Assembly (NCBI GenBank): GCA_013139635.1
Contig: WTAL01000121.1
Location: forward strand, 1 to 44,680
Length of the DNA: 44,680 nt
Reading direction: 5' to 3'
Origin: Paracoccaceae bacterium
Lineage (GTDB): Bacteria; Pseudomonadota; Alphaproteobacteria; Rhodobacterales; Rhodobacteraceae
Part shown: positions 1-7,843 of the stretch, in pieces
Position numbering within the stretch: the first letter of the stretch is position 1
Layout of the letters: every line of letters starts with the position of its first letter
Notes under the pieces: generated by a model
The model's input: the letters and a program-made list of their open reading frames with translations, nothing else
The model's database searches: none
What the model was told of the DNA's origin: nothing
Made by a program: the position numbers and the translations under genes

Positions 1-365
1 GGGCTGCCGGGGAAATCTATCCCGAACATCTCGCGTAGCTCGCGCTGGTAGGTTTCAGCGGTGGGCCAGATATCGTGGATACTATCCATCACCGTGCCGT
101 CTCGCGGCAGCTTTACCCGCAGGCCAACATCGAGCGCCAGTGCGCGGTTGTTCAGTAGATAGGTGAGCTGAAGCTCGCCTTCTTCCAGCCAGTCAACGGC
201 GGTGAGCAGCACGAGGTGGCTGTAGCCCTCAACATCGCGCAGGTGCAGCATGAGCGCGCGAAGCTGCGCCCGCTCAACGGTGATAAACGCAAGGTTTTCC
301 CGCTGCTCGGTGATCTCACCAAGCGGGAAGTGGGTTTTTAGTCTGGTAAAAAGCGTTTTCATCAT
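1..365 (-). CDS. NADH-quinone oxidoreductase subunit C-like (30 kDa / MbhK-like), truncated by window edge
   Basis: Manual minus-strand translation MMKTLFTRLKTHFPLGEITEQRENLAFITVERAQ...HLVLLTAVDWLEEGELQLTYLLNN...DSIHDIWPTAETYQRELREMFGIDFPGSP; the W..A..YERE..EMFGI..PG motif is typical of complex I 30 kDa subunits. Continues beyond position 1. Not in the ORF track. Confidence 0.85.
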   Translation of the reverse strand, partial: MMKTLFTRLKTHFPLGEITEQRENLAFITVERAQLRALMLHLRDVEGYSHLVLLTAVDWLEEGELQLTYLLNNRALALDVGLRVKLPRDGTVMDSIHDIWPTAETYQRELREMFGIDFPGS

Positions 366-368
366 ATC

Positions 369-1040
369 CTACCAGCTATAGTCCGGCATATCCCAATCAA
401 GGATCACCTTTTTCTGGTTTTCTTTATAAAGCTCGAAGTTCTCGGCATAGTGGTTGGCCCCCTCGGCATCGCCCGCGCGGATGATCTTTTTGAGGTCTTC
501 AAAGCCCTTTAGCAGGGCCTCGGGGCGGGGCATGCAGCCGGCGATATACATGTCTACCGGCAGGTATTCGTCCAGCCGTTTGATGGTGTTGTAACTATCA
601 AAATACATGCCGCCATTAATGGTGCAGCTGCCAAGGCCCATCACATATTTCGGGCTTTGCATTTGCTCATAGGCACGAATGGCGCGCTTGAGGGTTTTAA
701 CGCTTAAGTAGCCGGAAATAATCAGCAAATTAGCCTGCCGTGGGGTGGGCCGCCACTGGATTCCGTAACGATACGCATCAAAACGCGGGGTCATCAGCGG
801 GCGCATTTCGATAGCGCCGCAGCCGGTACCAAAGCCGAGAATCCACAGGCTTTCCGAGCGCGCCCAGTTAAAGAAATCCTCCACGATCTTTACATAGATC
901 GGCGGGTGCTCTTTGGGCGGTTCCTGACAGAAATAATCCTGCAAGGGGTCCACCTCGAATTCAAAGCCGTCGGGGCCTTTGATTTTGCGCGGCAAAAGCT
1001 CGTCCGGCAGCGGCACTTTTCTATCTTGTTCGTCTTTCAT
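369..1040 (-). CDS. NuoB/PSST-like subunit (group-4 hydrogenase/complex I small subunit family) with only one Cys at the tandem-Cys position
   Basis: GFGTGCGAIEM..PRFDAYRYG, GSCTINGGMY and AGCMPRPEALL match NuoB motifs (FGLACCAVEM, GSCANSGGMY, PGCPPRPEAL). Confidence 0.9.
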   Translation of the reverse strand: MKDEQDRKVPLPDELLPRKIKGPDGFEFEVDPLQDYFCQEPPKEHPPIYVKIVEDFFNWARSESLWILGFGTGCGAIEMRPLMTPRFDAYRYGIQWRPTPRQANLLIISGYLSVKTLKRAIRAYEQMQSPKYVMGLGSCTINGGMYFDSYNTIKRLDEYLPVDMYIAGCMPRPEALLKGFEDLKKIIRAGDAEGANHYAENFELYKENQKKVILDWDMPDYSW

Positions 1041-1047
1041 AATATCC

Positions 1048-1953
1048 TCACACCCACAAAAGGCCGATAATGGCGACAGGCACGCCCCAGATCAGGAAAA
1101 ACCTGATGGATTGCTCAACGCGGAAGCGCGGGAACACCACGCCCACAAGCGCCGACACTAAATAAAGCAGAAACGCTTTTATCATAAACTCGGGCCAGCT
1201 GCCCGCGCCGCCAAAAAACAGGTTCATGTAAACCACGATTTTGGCAATCGGGAAAATGTTGCGGTTGGTCTGCATCAGGGCCAGATAGGCCGAGTGGTAT
1301 TCGGTTGGCGGCCCTATCGGAATTTCCTGCGGGGCGACCACCACGTCAAATGGGGAGCGCATCATCATGCCAAGAAAGGCGATCATGGCGGCGGCCACGG
1401 CGAAGGGGTTTGTGAACAGCGTCCAGTTCAGGAAGCCGCCTTGCTGGGCGGCGACGATCTCGTTGAAGTTCAGCGTTTGGTATTGCAGGGCCACGGTGAA
1501 AACCGCGATGGCAAAGGGCAGCTCGGCGGCGGTAACTTGTGAAAGCCCGCGCGAAACGCCGAGGGCGGCGAACGGATGGCCGCTTTCTCCGGCGCCGAGC
1601 GCCATGCCAAGGGTGCCGAAAAACACGAAGTAGAGCGCGAGGATCAGGTCGCCCGAAAACGAGAAGTTTGACCACATTTCGGAGCCGTAAATTGTGGGCA
1701 CAAACAGCAGCAAGCCAATGCCGCCCGTTAGCCGGAAAACCGGCCCGAGGTAGAACATATAGCCATGCGTGATCTTGCTCCGCATCGAATAGTTTTTGAT
1801 CAGGTCGATGTAGTTTTGGTAAAACCGAATGCCATAACGCCGCCCTGCGCGCGCGCCCATTTTCTGAATAATGGCTGTCATCAACAGCCCGTAATTCAGC
1901 ACAATAAACAGCGTCAGCAGCGCGTAGGGGATTTTGATCCAATCAAATTCCAT
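1048..1953 (-). CDS. NuoH/MbhM-like membrane subunit
   Basis: MEFDWIKIPYALLTLF...QNYIDLIKNYSMRSKITHGYMFYLGP...SPFDVVVAPQEIPIGPPTEYHSAYLALMQ. The ORF-track start (2157) is too long; the ATG at 1953 overlaps the upstream stop as TGATG. Confidence 0.88.
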   Translation of the reverse strand: MEFDWIKIPYALLTLFIVLNYGLLMTAIIQKMGARAGRRYGIRFYQNYIDLIKNYSMRSKITHGYMFYLGPVFRLTGGIGLLLFVPTIYGSEMWSNFSFSGDLILALYFVFFGTLGMALGAGESGHPFAALGVSRGLSQVTAAELPFAIAVFTVALQYQTLNFNEIVAAQQGGFLNWTLFTNPFAVAAAMIAFLGMMMRSPFDVVVAPQEIPIGPPTEYHSAYLALMQTNRNIFPIAKIVVYMNLFFGGAGSWPEFMIKAFLLYLVSALVGVVFPRFRVEQSIRFFLIWGVPVAIIGLLWV

Positions 1954-4900
1954 CACTGAACTCCCAGTAATATCAAGTAGAGACCGACCACAAAGCCGAG
2001 CAGGTGGAACACATAATGCTGGGCGTCTCCGGTGTAAAACCGGCGCATGAAGCCAGCAGTGGCGTGCAGCGCCTCGGTTATGCCGCCCCAAAAGCGGGTG
2101 GCAATGGGCAGCAGCAGAAACCATATTGCCTTGCGGTAGGGCGCAAAGAAGTTCCATGCAAAATGGGTGGTTTCGGGGCGGTAGGGGCGCTCGGCTGAAT
2201 ACACGATGTTAAACTGCTTTACCTTTTGGGCTTTGCGATTGATCGCGAGCAGCAGCATAAATACGGCGGCAAATATGCCTCCGGTGACGACCATAATCCA
2301 GACAGGGCTCCAATAGCCGTAATCACTTGTGATCAATAATCCGTCCCAGTTTAGCCCGCCCTCGGGGAACATGCCGTTCAAGAAAGTGTCCACCTTTTGT
2401 AGCGCCATGCCGGGCAGGACGGCAAAGGCTAACAGGAGGACGACGTAGATAACTTGCGGCACCATGATCCAGAAGGACGGTTCCTTTAGCTTGCGGTGCT
2501 CGTCTTTCAATTGGCCAAGGAAAATGGCGTGGATGAGGCGGAACAGGTATAGGAAGGCGATGGGGCCGGAGATGAAGATGATGATCATCGGCAGGCGGTT
2601 TTCGCTGTCGAGAATGGCATTGTAGAACATCCAACGCCCGCCAAAGCCGGAAAGCGGTGGCACGCCGGACACCGCGATGATCCCGATGAGCACCACGAAG
2701 AACGAAAGCGGCATGAGAGTTATTAGCCCGCCCATTTTATACATCAGCTTGGTGCCGGTGCGTTTGGCCACGCCGCCCACCGAGAGGAACAGCATGGATT
2801 TATAGATATAATGGTTGATGACAAACATCAGCGCCATGAGCCAGCCGAGGTGGTTCATCAGTGCCAAACCAAAAATGGCATAACCCATTTGGCCGATGGA
2901 GGAGTAGGCCAGCAGGCGCTTGGCGTCTTCCTGAAAGGCGGCCATGAGGTTGCCCATAAGGGCCGTGAGCGCCCCGATCCAGAGCATCACATAGGTGAGT
3001 TTTACGCCGTAAAGCTCGGGCGAGCCCATGTTGCTCAGCAACACTATAATGCCGAAAAGGCCCGCTTTGAGCAGGATGCCGGAGACCATGGGAGAAACAT
3101 CGGTTTCGGCCTCGGCATGCGCGCCGGGCAGCCAAATGTGCAGGCCTATTACGGCGGTTTTGGTCATGAAACCAATGGCGAGGAGGATGAAGACCCACGG
3201 GGCCAGATCAGCCGCAACATCGGCCAGCGCTGTGATTTTAAAGCCCGCCTGCCCTTGCGCGGCCAAGGCAAAGCCTGCGATAATGGCAAAGGCCCCCGCG
3301 AGGGAAAACAGGATGTAAGACAGCGCGTGTGGCTCGGCGTTTTTGCCGCGTAAAATCAGGAAGTATGAGCCGAGGGTCAAGACCTCCCACGCCGCGAAAA
3401 ATTGGAAGGATTGCTCGGCAACGATCAGCATGGCGAGGCCTGCGAACATCAGCAATGCCGAGGGGTAAAAGCCGATGCGCTGGCCGCGCTCGTGATAGCT
3501 GGCGAGCAGGATCACGGCGCCGCCAACTAGGATAATGATGCCAAAGATCATTTGAATCGGGTCGTAGCCCGTGTAGCTCTGCCAGAAAAACGCCAACATG
3601 CCCGCGATGGCAATGGTGTTTTTGAGCTTGGCGGGGAACCAGTCAATCAGCAGGAACCCAAGGGCAAAGAGCAGGGCGGTTTGGCTAAGGAGGTTGTCAT
3701 AACCCGAAAGCTCACCCCAGATATAAGCGGCCAGCCAGCCCGCCAGCGCAGCGGCCATGGTCACAAGCACGCCGCGCAATGGGAGCGTGCCGGGGGTGTT
3801 GCTTTGGGGGCGCTTCATCAGGTAGCCAAACCAGCGGAAAAGGTAGCCCGCCTCTAGGATCGCGCCAAAAAGAATGAGCACTACAAGGCCGGTTTTCCCC
3901 GAGGCCATCAGCGCGTGCACCAGTTCCCATTTGGCATAAAATCCGGGGAAGGGCGGCAGGCCGGAAAGCATGGCGATAAAGGTCGCAAAGGCGAAAACCA
4001 GCAAGGGGTTGCGGCGCAGGTCAGCCCAGTTGGTCAGCATACGGCCCTTCACAAGGTCGGACAGGTAAAACAGCCCCGCCTTGGCCACAGCATGGCCAAT
4101 CAGTAACCCGCCAGCGATAAAGAGATAGCTTTCCCCCAGCAACTCACGTTGGCCAACCACGGCCAGAATTAGGCCGGTTTGGGCGACGGATGAATAGCCC
4201 AGCAAGCGGCGGTCATTTTTCTGTACGAGCGCCAGAATATTGGACACAACAAAGGACAGCAAGCCAACGCCGGTGAGCACCGGCCCCCATGAAGCCCCGC
4301 CGATATCCATGATTTTATCAACGGCAAACAGCGCGGCAGATCCAGTTGCGGCGGAAAGAATAGCCGAAAATGCTGGGTGCGCAGATTGATAAATATCAAG
4401 CGCCCAGCCATTGGCCGGAAAGGGTTTTAGCTCGACCAGCAACGGCACAAGCAGCAGGAAGAACGCGAGGGTGCCGCCCCCCCCCAACGCAAGTTCGGGG
4501 GTCTTCATGAAGTCGATATTAAGCGAACCTGTTGCTTGGTAAGTAAAAATAATCCCGACCAGCAGCAGGATAGAAATCACCTGCGCGATAATCAGATACT
4601 TGATTCCGGCGCTAAGGGCGCGCGGATCATCAGACAACAAAACCATGCCCCCGGTGGAAATGGCAACCAGTTCGAAGAACACAAATATGTTGAATATATC
4701 GCGGGTCATAATGATGCCCGCCAACGCCATGATCGCGATTAACAACACCGCCATTGCCCGCCGCCCTTTGCGCAACAACATGTCTTTCATGTGGATGGCT
4801 GACATCAACCCCGTTAGATAAATAAGCAACAGCAGAGCCGCTTCGGGCAACCCGACACGCAGATTAATCGCAAATGGCGGTTTGGTGCCTGCGGTATAAA

Positions 4901-5081
4901 TCTCGACAGCAGAGGCCCCCTCTGCTGCCATAATCCAGAGCCAGCCAAAGGAAACCAGCCCGCCCGCTGCAAGCGCCAACACCGTGATAAAATGCGCCAG
5001 CTCGGTGCGTCGCTCGCTGAGAAGCCCAAGCAGAAAGGCCGCGCCAAGCGTAATTACGATAAGGTAGATAGGGCTTACCAT
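1953..5081 (-). CDS. Fused double proton/cation antiporter subunit (two MrpD/NuoL/M/N-type domains plus MbhI/NuoL-like C-terminal tail), 1042 aa
   Basis: Two successive Proton_antipo_M-type units: FVFFELVAIS / ELKPFPANGWALDIYQ / RRLLGYSSVAQTG / GHAVAKAGLFYL, then FFAAWEVLTLGSY / TKTAVIGLHIWLPGAHAEAETDVSPMVSG / KRLLAYSSIGQMGY / NHYIYKSMLFL. Tail RRFYTGDAQHYVFHLLGFVVG. Junction near aa 497 (about nt 3560-3590). Confidence 0.9.
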   Translation of the reverse strand: MVSPIYLIVITLGAAFLLGLLSERRTELAHFITVLALAAGGLVSFGWLWIMAAEGASAVEIYTAGTKPPFAINLRVGLPEAALLLLIYLTGLMSAIHMKDMLLRKGRRAMAVLLIAIMALAGIIMTRDIFNIFVFFELVAISTGGMVLLSDDPRALSAGIKYLIIAQVISILLLVGIIFTYQATGSLNIDFMKTPELALGGGGTLAFFLLLVPLLVELKPFPANGWALDIYQSAHPAFSAILSAATGSAALFAVDKIMDIGGASWGPVLTGVGLLSFVVSNILALVQKNDRRLLGYSSVAQTGLILAVVGQRELLGESYLFIAGGLLIGHAVAKAGLFYLSDLVKGRMLTNWADLRRNPLLVFAFATFIAMLSGLPPFPGFYAKWELVHALMASGKTGLVVLILFGAILEAGYLFRWFGYLMKRPQSNTPGTLPLRGVLVTMAAALAGWLAAYIWGELSGYDNLLSQTALLFALGFLLIDWFPAKLKNTIAIAGMLAFFWQSYTGYDPIQMIFGIIILVGGAVILLASYHERGQRIGFYPSALLMFAGLAMLIVAEQSFQFFAAWEVLTLGSYFLILRGKNAEPHALSYILFSLAGAFAIIAGFALAAQGQAGFKITALADVAADLAPWVFILLAIGFMTKTAVIGLHIWLPGAHAEAETDVSPMVSGILLKAGLFGIIVLLSNMGSPELYGVKLTYVMLWIGALTALMGNLMAAFQEDAKRLLAYSSIGQMGYAIFGLALMNHLGWLMALMFVINHYIYKSMLFLSVGGVAKRTGTKLMYKMGGLITLMPLSFFVVLIGIIAVSGVPPLSGFGGRWMFYNAILDSENRLPMIIIFISGPIAFLYLFRLIHAIFLGQLKDEHRKLKEPSFWIMVPQVIYVVLLLAFAVLPGMALQKVDTFLNGMFPEGGLNWDGLLITSDYGYWSPVWIMVVTGGIFAAVFMLLLAINRKAQKVKQFNIVYSAERPYRPETTHFAWNFFAPYRKAIWFLLLPIATRFWGGITEALHATAGFMRRFYTGDAQHYVFHLLGFVVGLYLILLGVQ

Positions 5082-5437
5082 TTCAGATCCGTGAGTTTGG
5101 AGATATCCAGCGTGCCTTTGGTGGCATGGATTTTATAGGCAAAGGCCAGCATTAGGGCGGTCACGCCAAGGCCAATCACAATTGCCGTTAGCACCAATGC
5201 CTGAGGCACCGGATCAACAATGGTTGCGGACGCCGTTTCGATCGGCACGGCGGCATTCAGGATAGGGGCGGCCCGACCGGGCAGATACCCCACCGCAATT
5301 AACACGAGGTTTGTGCCGGTGCCTGCAATGGTAAAGCCAACGATCATGCGCAGAATGTTTTTATGGGTCATCGCGCCGTAAAGCCCGATCAGGATCAGGA
5401 TAAAGCCAGTGCTCATCGCGATATTCTGGAGTGTCAT
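5075..5437 (-). CDS. mrpC: MrpC/MnhC/NuoK-like antiporter subunit
   Basis: Short 3-TM NuoK-like protein, GLYGAMTHKNILRMIVGFTIAGTGTNLVLIAVG...DPVPQALVLTAIVIGLGVTALMLAFAYK. Confidence 0.88.
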   Translation of the reverse strand: MTLQNIAMSTGFILILIGLYGAMTHKNILRMIVGFTIAGTGTNLVLIAVGYLPGRAAPILNAAVPIETASATIVDPVPQALVLTAIVIGLGVTALMLAFAYKIHATKGTLDISKLTDLKW

Positions 5438-6135
5438 ACGTCCTCCGATTCTGACAGGCTGGTCATGATCGAGCTAAACTCCGCCCCGACTTTGAGGCCA
5501 ATCAGCACATAAATCAACGGGATCGCGCCGGCGGATAGAAGGGAACCGAAGTCTCCAAGCGGTAGGATGCGGTTGTCAAGAAATCCGCCTGCGAGGGCCA
5601 ACCCGAGCACGCCTATAAACACATAAAACAGGCCCGAAACCGACTCAATGCGGGCGATTGTTTTGTGGGCAAACCGGCGCGTTGGATCTGCCAGTAGCAT
5701 CAGCAACATTGCAGACGCCAAAATAGCCCCGCCCTGAAAGCCGCCCCCCGGTGTCAGGTGGCCATTTATAAAAACATACGCCCCAAACAGCGCAATCAGC
5801 GGCACCAGCAGGCGCGTGCCAGTTTCCAGAAGCTCCCCCACAGGCCAGCGCCTCGGTTTTACCTGAAAACCACCCGCCATATCGCCGCTCAACACGAGCG
5901 CCACAATTGCGGCGGTCAGGAACAGCACGGTAACCTCGCCGAGGGTGTCTAACCCGCGGAAGGTCACGATAATGGCGGTCACGATATTGGCGGCGCCGGT
6001 ATCGGACACAGTGTGTGTCGCATAGAATTCCGCCGACGCATTCAAATTTTGATCCGCGCTAAACCCTGTTAGCAAATCGGCAAAAATGGCGCCAATGCCC
6101 AGCAACAACAGAAAGGTGATCATATGTTTAGTCAT
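5434..6135 (-). CDS. MbhE (MrpA C-terminal)-MrpB/MbhF fusion subunit
   Basis: FRGLDTLGEVTVLFLTAAIVALVL (MbhE/MrpA C-term motif) followed by GAYVFINGHLTPGGGFQGGAILASAMLL (MnhB motif). Start chosen at MTKHMITF, 8-nt overlap with the upstream gene. Confidence 0.85.
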   Translation of the reverse strand: MTKHMITFLLLLGIGAIFADLLTGFSADQNLNASAEFYATHTVSDTGAANIVTAIIVTFRGLDTLGEVTVLFLTAAIVALVLSGDMAGGFQVKPRRWPVGELLETGTRLLVPLIALFGAYVFINGHLTPGGGFQGGAILASAMLLMLLADPTRRFAHKTIARIESVSGLFYVFIGVLGLALAGGFLDNRILPLGDFGSLLSAGAIPLIYVLIGLKVGAEFSSIMTSLSESEDV

Positions 6136-6385
6136 CTTTACCGCTCCTGACCCGCCCGAGCACAAAGAAGAACAGGAATGTGGTTAAACCGCTTCCAATC
6201 GCGGCTTCGGTCATCGCAACGTCGGGGGCTGCCAGCACCAGAAACATGATCGAAGCCATCAGGCTTACGGCCCCGGCGGCGAGCACGGCAACGGCTGTGC
6301 TGCGCGCGGGCCAAACGGCCATCACGGCAACGCCGATCATCGCGGCGCTCAGCAATAGGGACAGCACCAGCATCATAGGGCTCAT
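6128..6385 (-). CDS. MbhD / DUF4040-like (MrpA C-terminal segment) subunit
   Basis: 85 aa, AAGAVSLMASIMFLVLAAPDVAMTEAAIGSGLTTFLFFFVLGR matches the conserved A.DVA.TEAA.G.GL motif. Confidence 0.85.
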   Translation of the reverse strand: MSPMMLVLSLLLSAAMIGVAVMAVWPARSTAVAVLAAGAVSLMASIMFLVLAAPDVAMTEAAIGSGLTTFLFFFVLGRVRSGKDD

Positions 6386-6732
6386 GCTTCGTCCTCCGAT
6401 GTTTCAGCGTGATCTTCGCTGTATTTATCTACCACGGTTTCCGGTGCTTCGGGCGCGTGCATACGCTTAGCCGCCCGCGCCAATACCTGCGACGAAAGCG
6501 GATTGGTAAACAGCAGAAAGACCCCGATCAAAAATAGCTTCAACGCCATGTCAGGCTGTAGGAATCCGGCGCCCGTTAAAACCAGAATCGTCCCGAGCGT
6601 GGTGGTTTTTGCCCCCACCTGAATGCGCCCAAAACTGTCTGGCATTCGGTTAAGCCCCAGCCCGCCGAGTAGCAAAAACACAGCACCGCCGACCAAGGCC
6701 AACCCGCCGATAATGTCGAGGAATGCGGTCAT
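6382..6732 (-). CDS. mrpG: MrpG/MnhG/PhaG-like subunit
   Basis: GLGLNRMPDSFGRIQVGAKTTTLGTILVLTG resembles MnhG (G..RMPD.y.RlHa..k..tlG). Confidence 0.88.
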   Translation of the reverse strand: MTAFLDIIGGLALVGGAVFLLLGGLGLNRMPDSFGRIQVGAKTTTLGTILVLTGAGFLQPDMALKLFLIGVFLLFTNPLSSQVLARAAKRMHAPEAPETVVDKYSEDHAETSEDEA

Positions 6733-6992
6733 TTTTCGCCCCCCTCAAGATACTTCGCAACCACGATAACGCCGAGGAAAGATAGCAACGCATACACCAG
6801 CGCAACATCAAGATATATCGCGCGGGCTTCCTGCACGGCGATCAGAACAATGCCGGTAAGCGAGATGATGGTCAGCACATCAAAGGCCACCACACGGTCA
6901 ACCGCCTGCGGCCCACGCATAAACCGGTAAAGCGCCAGAATAAACGCGACTCCGGCAATGGCCGCGGCGATATATACAAGCATATTAGCCAT
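6729..6992 (-). CDS. mrpF: MrpF/MnhF-like subunit
   Basis: RFMRGPQAVDRVVAFDVLTIISLTGIVLIAV...YLDVALVYALLSFLGVIVVAKYLE. Start chosen at MANMLVYIA. Confidence 0.87.
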   Translation of the reverse strand: MANMLVYIAAAIAGVAFILALYRFMRGPQAVDRVVAFDVLTIISLTGIVLIAVQEARAIYLDVALVYALLSFLGVIVVAKYLEGGEK

Positions 6993-7518
6993 ACATGACC
7001 TCCAGATACTGCTCAAATCCAGCTACAATTTGCTTGGTAGCGCCCTCAACATCGCTCGTGCCAATTGACACCCAGTGGACGTAAAGCCACTCACCTTCCA
7101 TCTCTATGGTCAAAGTGCCCGGGGTAAGGGTTATTGAGTTGGCCAACAGAAGCCGCCCCATTGGGCTTTTGAGCGTGGTACGCACTTTCACAAAGCCGGG
7201 GTTAATCGGCAAGCTCGGGGAAAGCACGATTTTGGCCAGCCGCAGATTTGCTTTCATCAGTTCTTTGAAGAAAAACCCGAGATATTGCAGCGTGACCCAA
7301 AACGCCTTGGGTGAGTATCGGAAATCTGTCAGGAAGGTCATCTGTCTGCGCGAAAGCATAGAAATGCTTAGGGCAACCACAGCGCCAACCCCAAGGGTTG
7401 CAAACGCAACGGAGCCATTGAGCAGAACCCAGAACACAAACAGAAAGACAAAAAGCTCTGCTTTCTGCCGCATGTTGCTTTGAGTTTTCTTTGAATTTTC
7501 TTCCATTCTCATGTGCAT
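6985..7518 (-). CDS. mrpE: MrpE/MnhE-like subunit, first gene of the operon
   Basis: GRLLLANSITLTPGTLTIEMEGEWLYVHWV is the MnhE signature. Several alternative starts (7518, 7512, 7506, 7473). Confidence 0.88.
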   Translation of the reverse strand: MHMRMEENSKKTQSNMRQKAELFVFLFVFWVLLNGSVAFATLGVGAVVALSISMLSRRQMTFLTDFRYSPKAFWVTLQYLGFFFKELMKANLRLAKIVLSPSLPINPGFVKVRTTLKSPMGRLLLANSITLTPGTLTIEMEGEWLYVHWVSIGTSDVEGATKQIVAGFEQYLEVMYG

Positions 7519-7540
7519 AATGAGTTAAAATTTATTAGTA

Positions 7541-7554
7541 TTGACCTACGTCAA
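7541..7554. promoter_or_regulatory. FNR/Dnr-family-type binding site TTGACCTACGTCAA
   Basis: Perfect TTGAC-N4-GTCAA dyad 23-68 nt upstream of the candidate mrpE starts. Confidence 0.55.
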
Positions 7555-7612
7555 GGATCACGCGTTTTTAATTTACATGCCAATCGGACTATGAGTGTTT
7601 TGCGAATTCCTG

Positions 7613-7690
7613 TCAGAACACAGTTAAAAGTTGAATTGGTATTTTAGGCTCACCTTCCCCGTAGCTGGTTATTCCGATAATTGGCGGCAT
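7613..7690 (-). pseudogene. Possible N-terminal remnant of a peptidase C26 (gamma-glutamyl-GABA hydrolase, PuuD-like) gene
   Basis: Minus-strand ORF MPPIIGITSYGEGEPKIPIQLLTVF* resembles the start of the family (RPxIGITTYGE...) then stops; lies in an otherwise non-coding gap. Confidence 0.3.
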
Positions 7691-7843
7691 GGGTTTGCCC
7701 TGTGTTCAAATGATTAAACCACCTGCCAGATAAACTGACCCGGCAGGGTGCGCTCAGGACGATGCCAATAACGTGGCGATAGTGGCCACTCGACCATTTA
7801 GTTCGCCATAAACACCGAGCCTCGCTATGCGTTGGGCTTGGTC

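Noticed and set aside
1346-1942. Minus-strand 198-aa ORF and several plus-strand ORFs inside the NuoH-like gene
   Set aside because: Alternative frames of a clear NuoH-family gene, Arg/Pro/His-rich with no domain signal.
7781-7790. AGTGGCCACT 10-bp palindrome in the CaiB-mrpE gap
   Set aside because: Too short to distinguish from chance and far from a likely start; not conserved evidence available.
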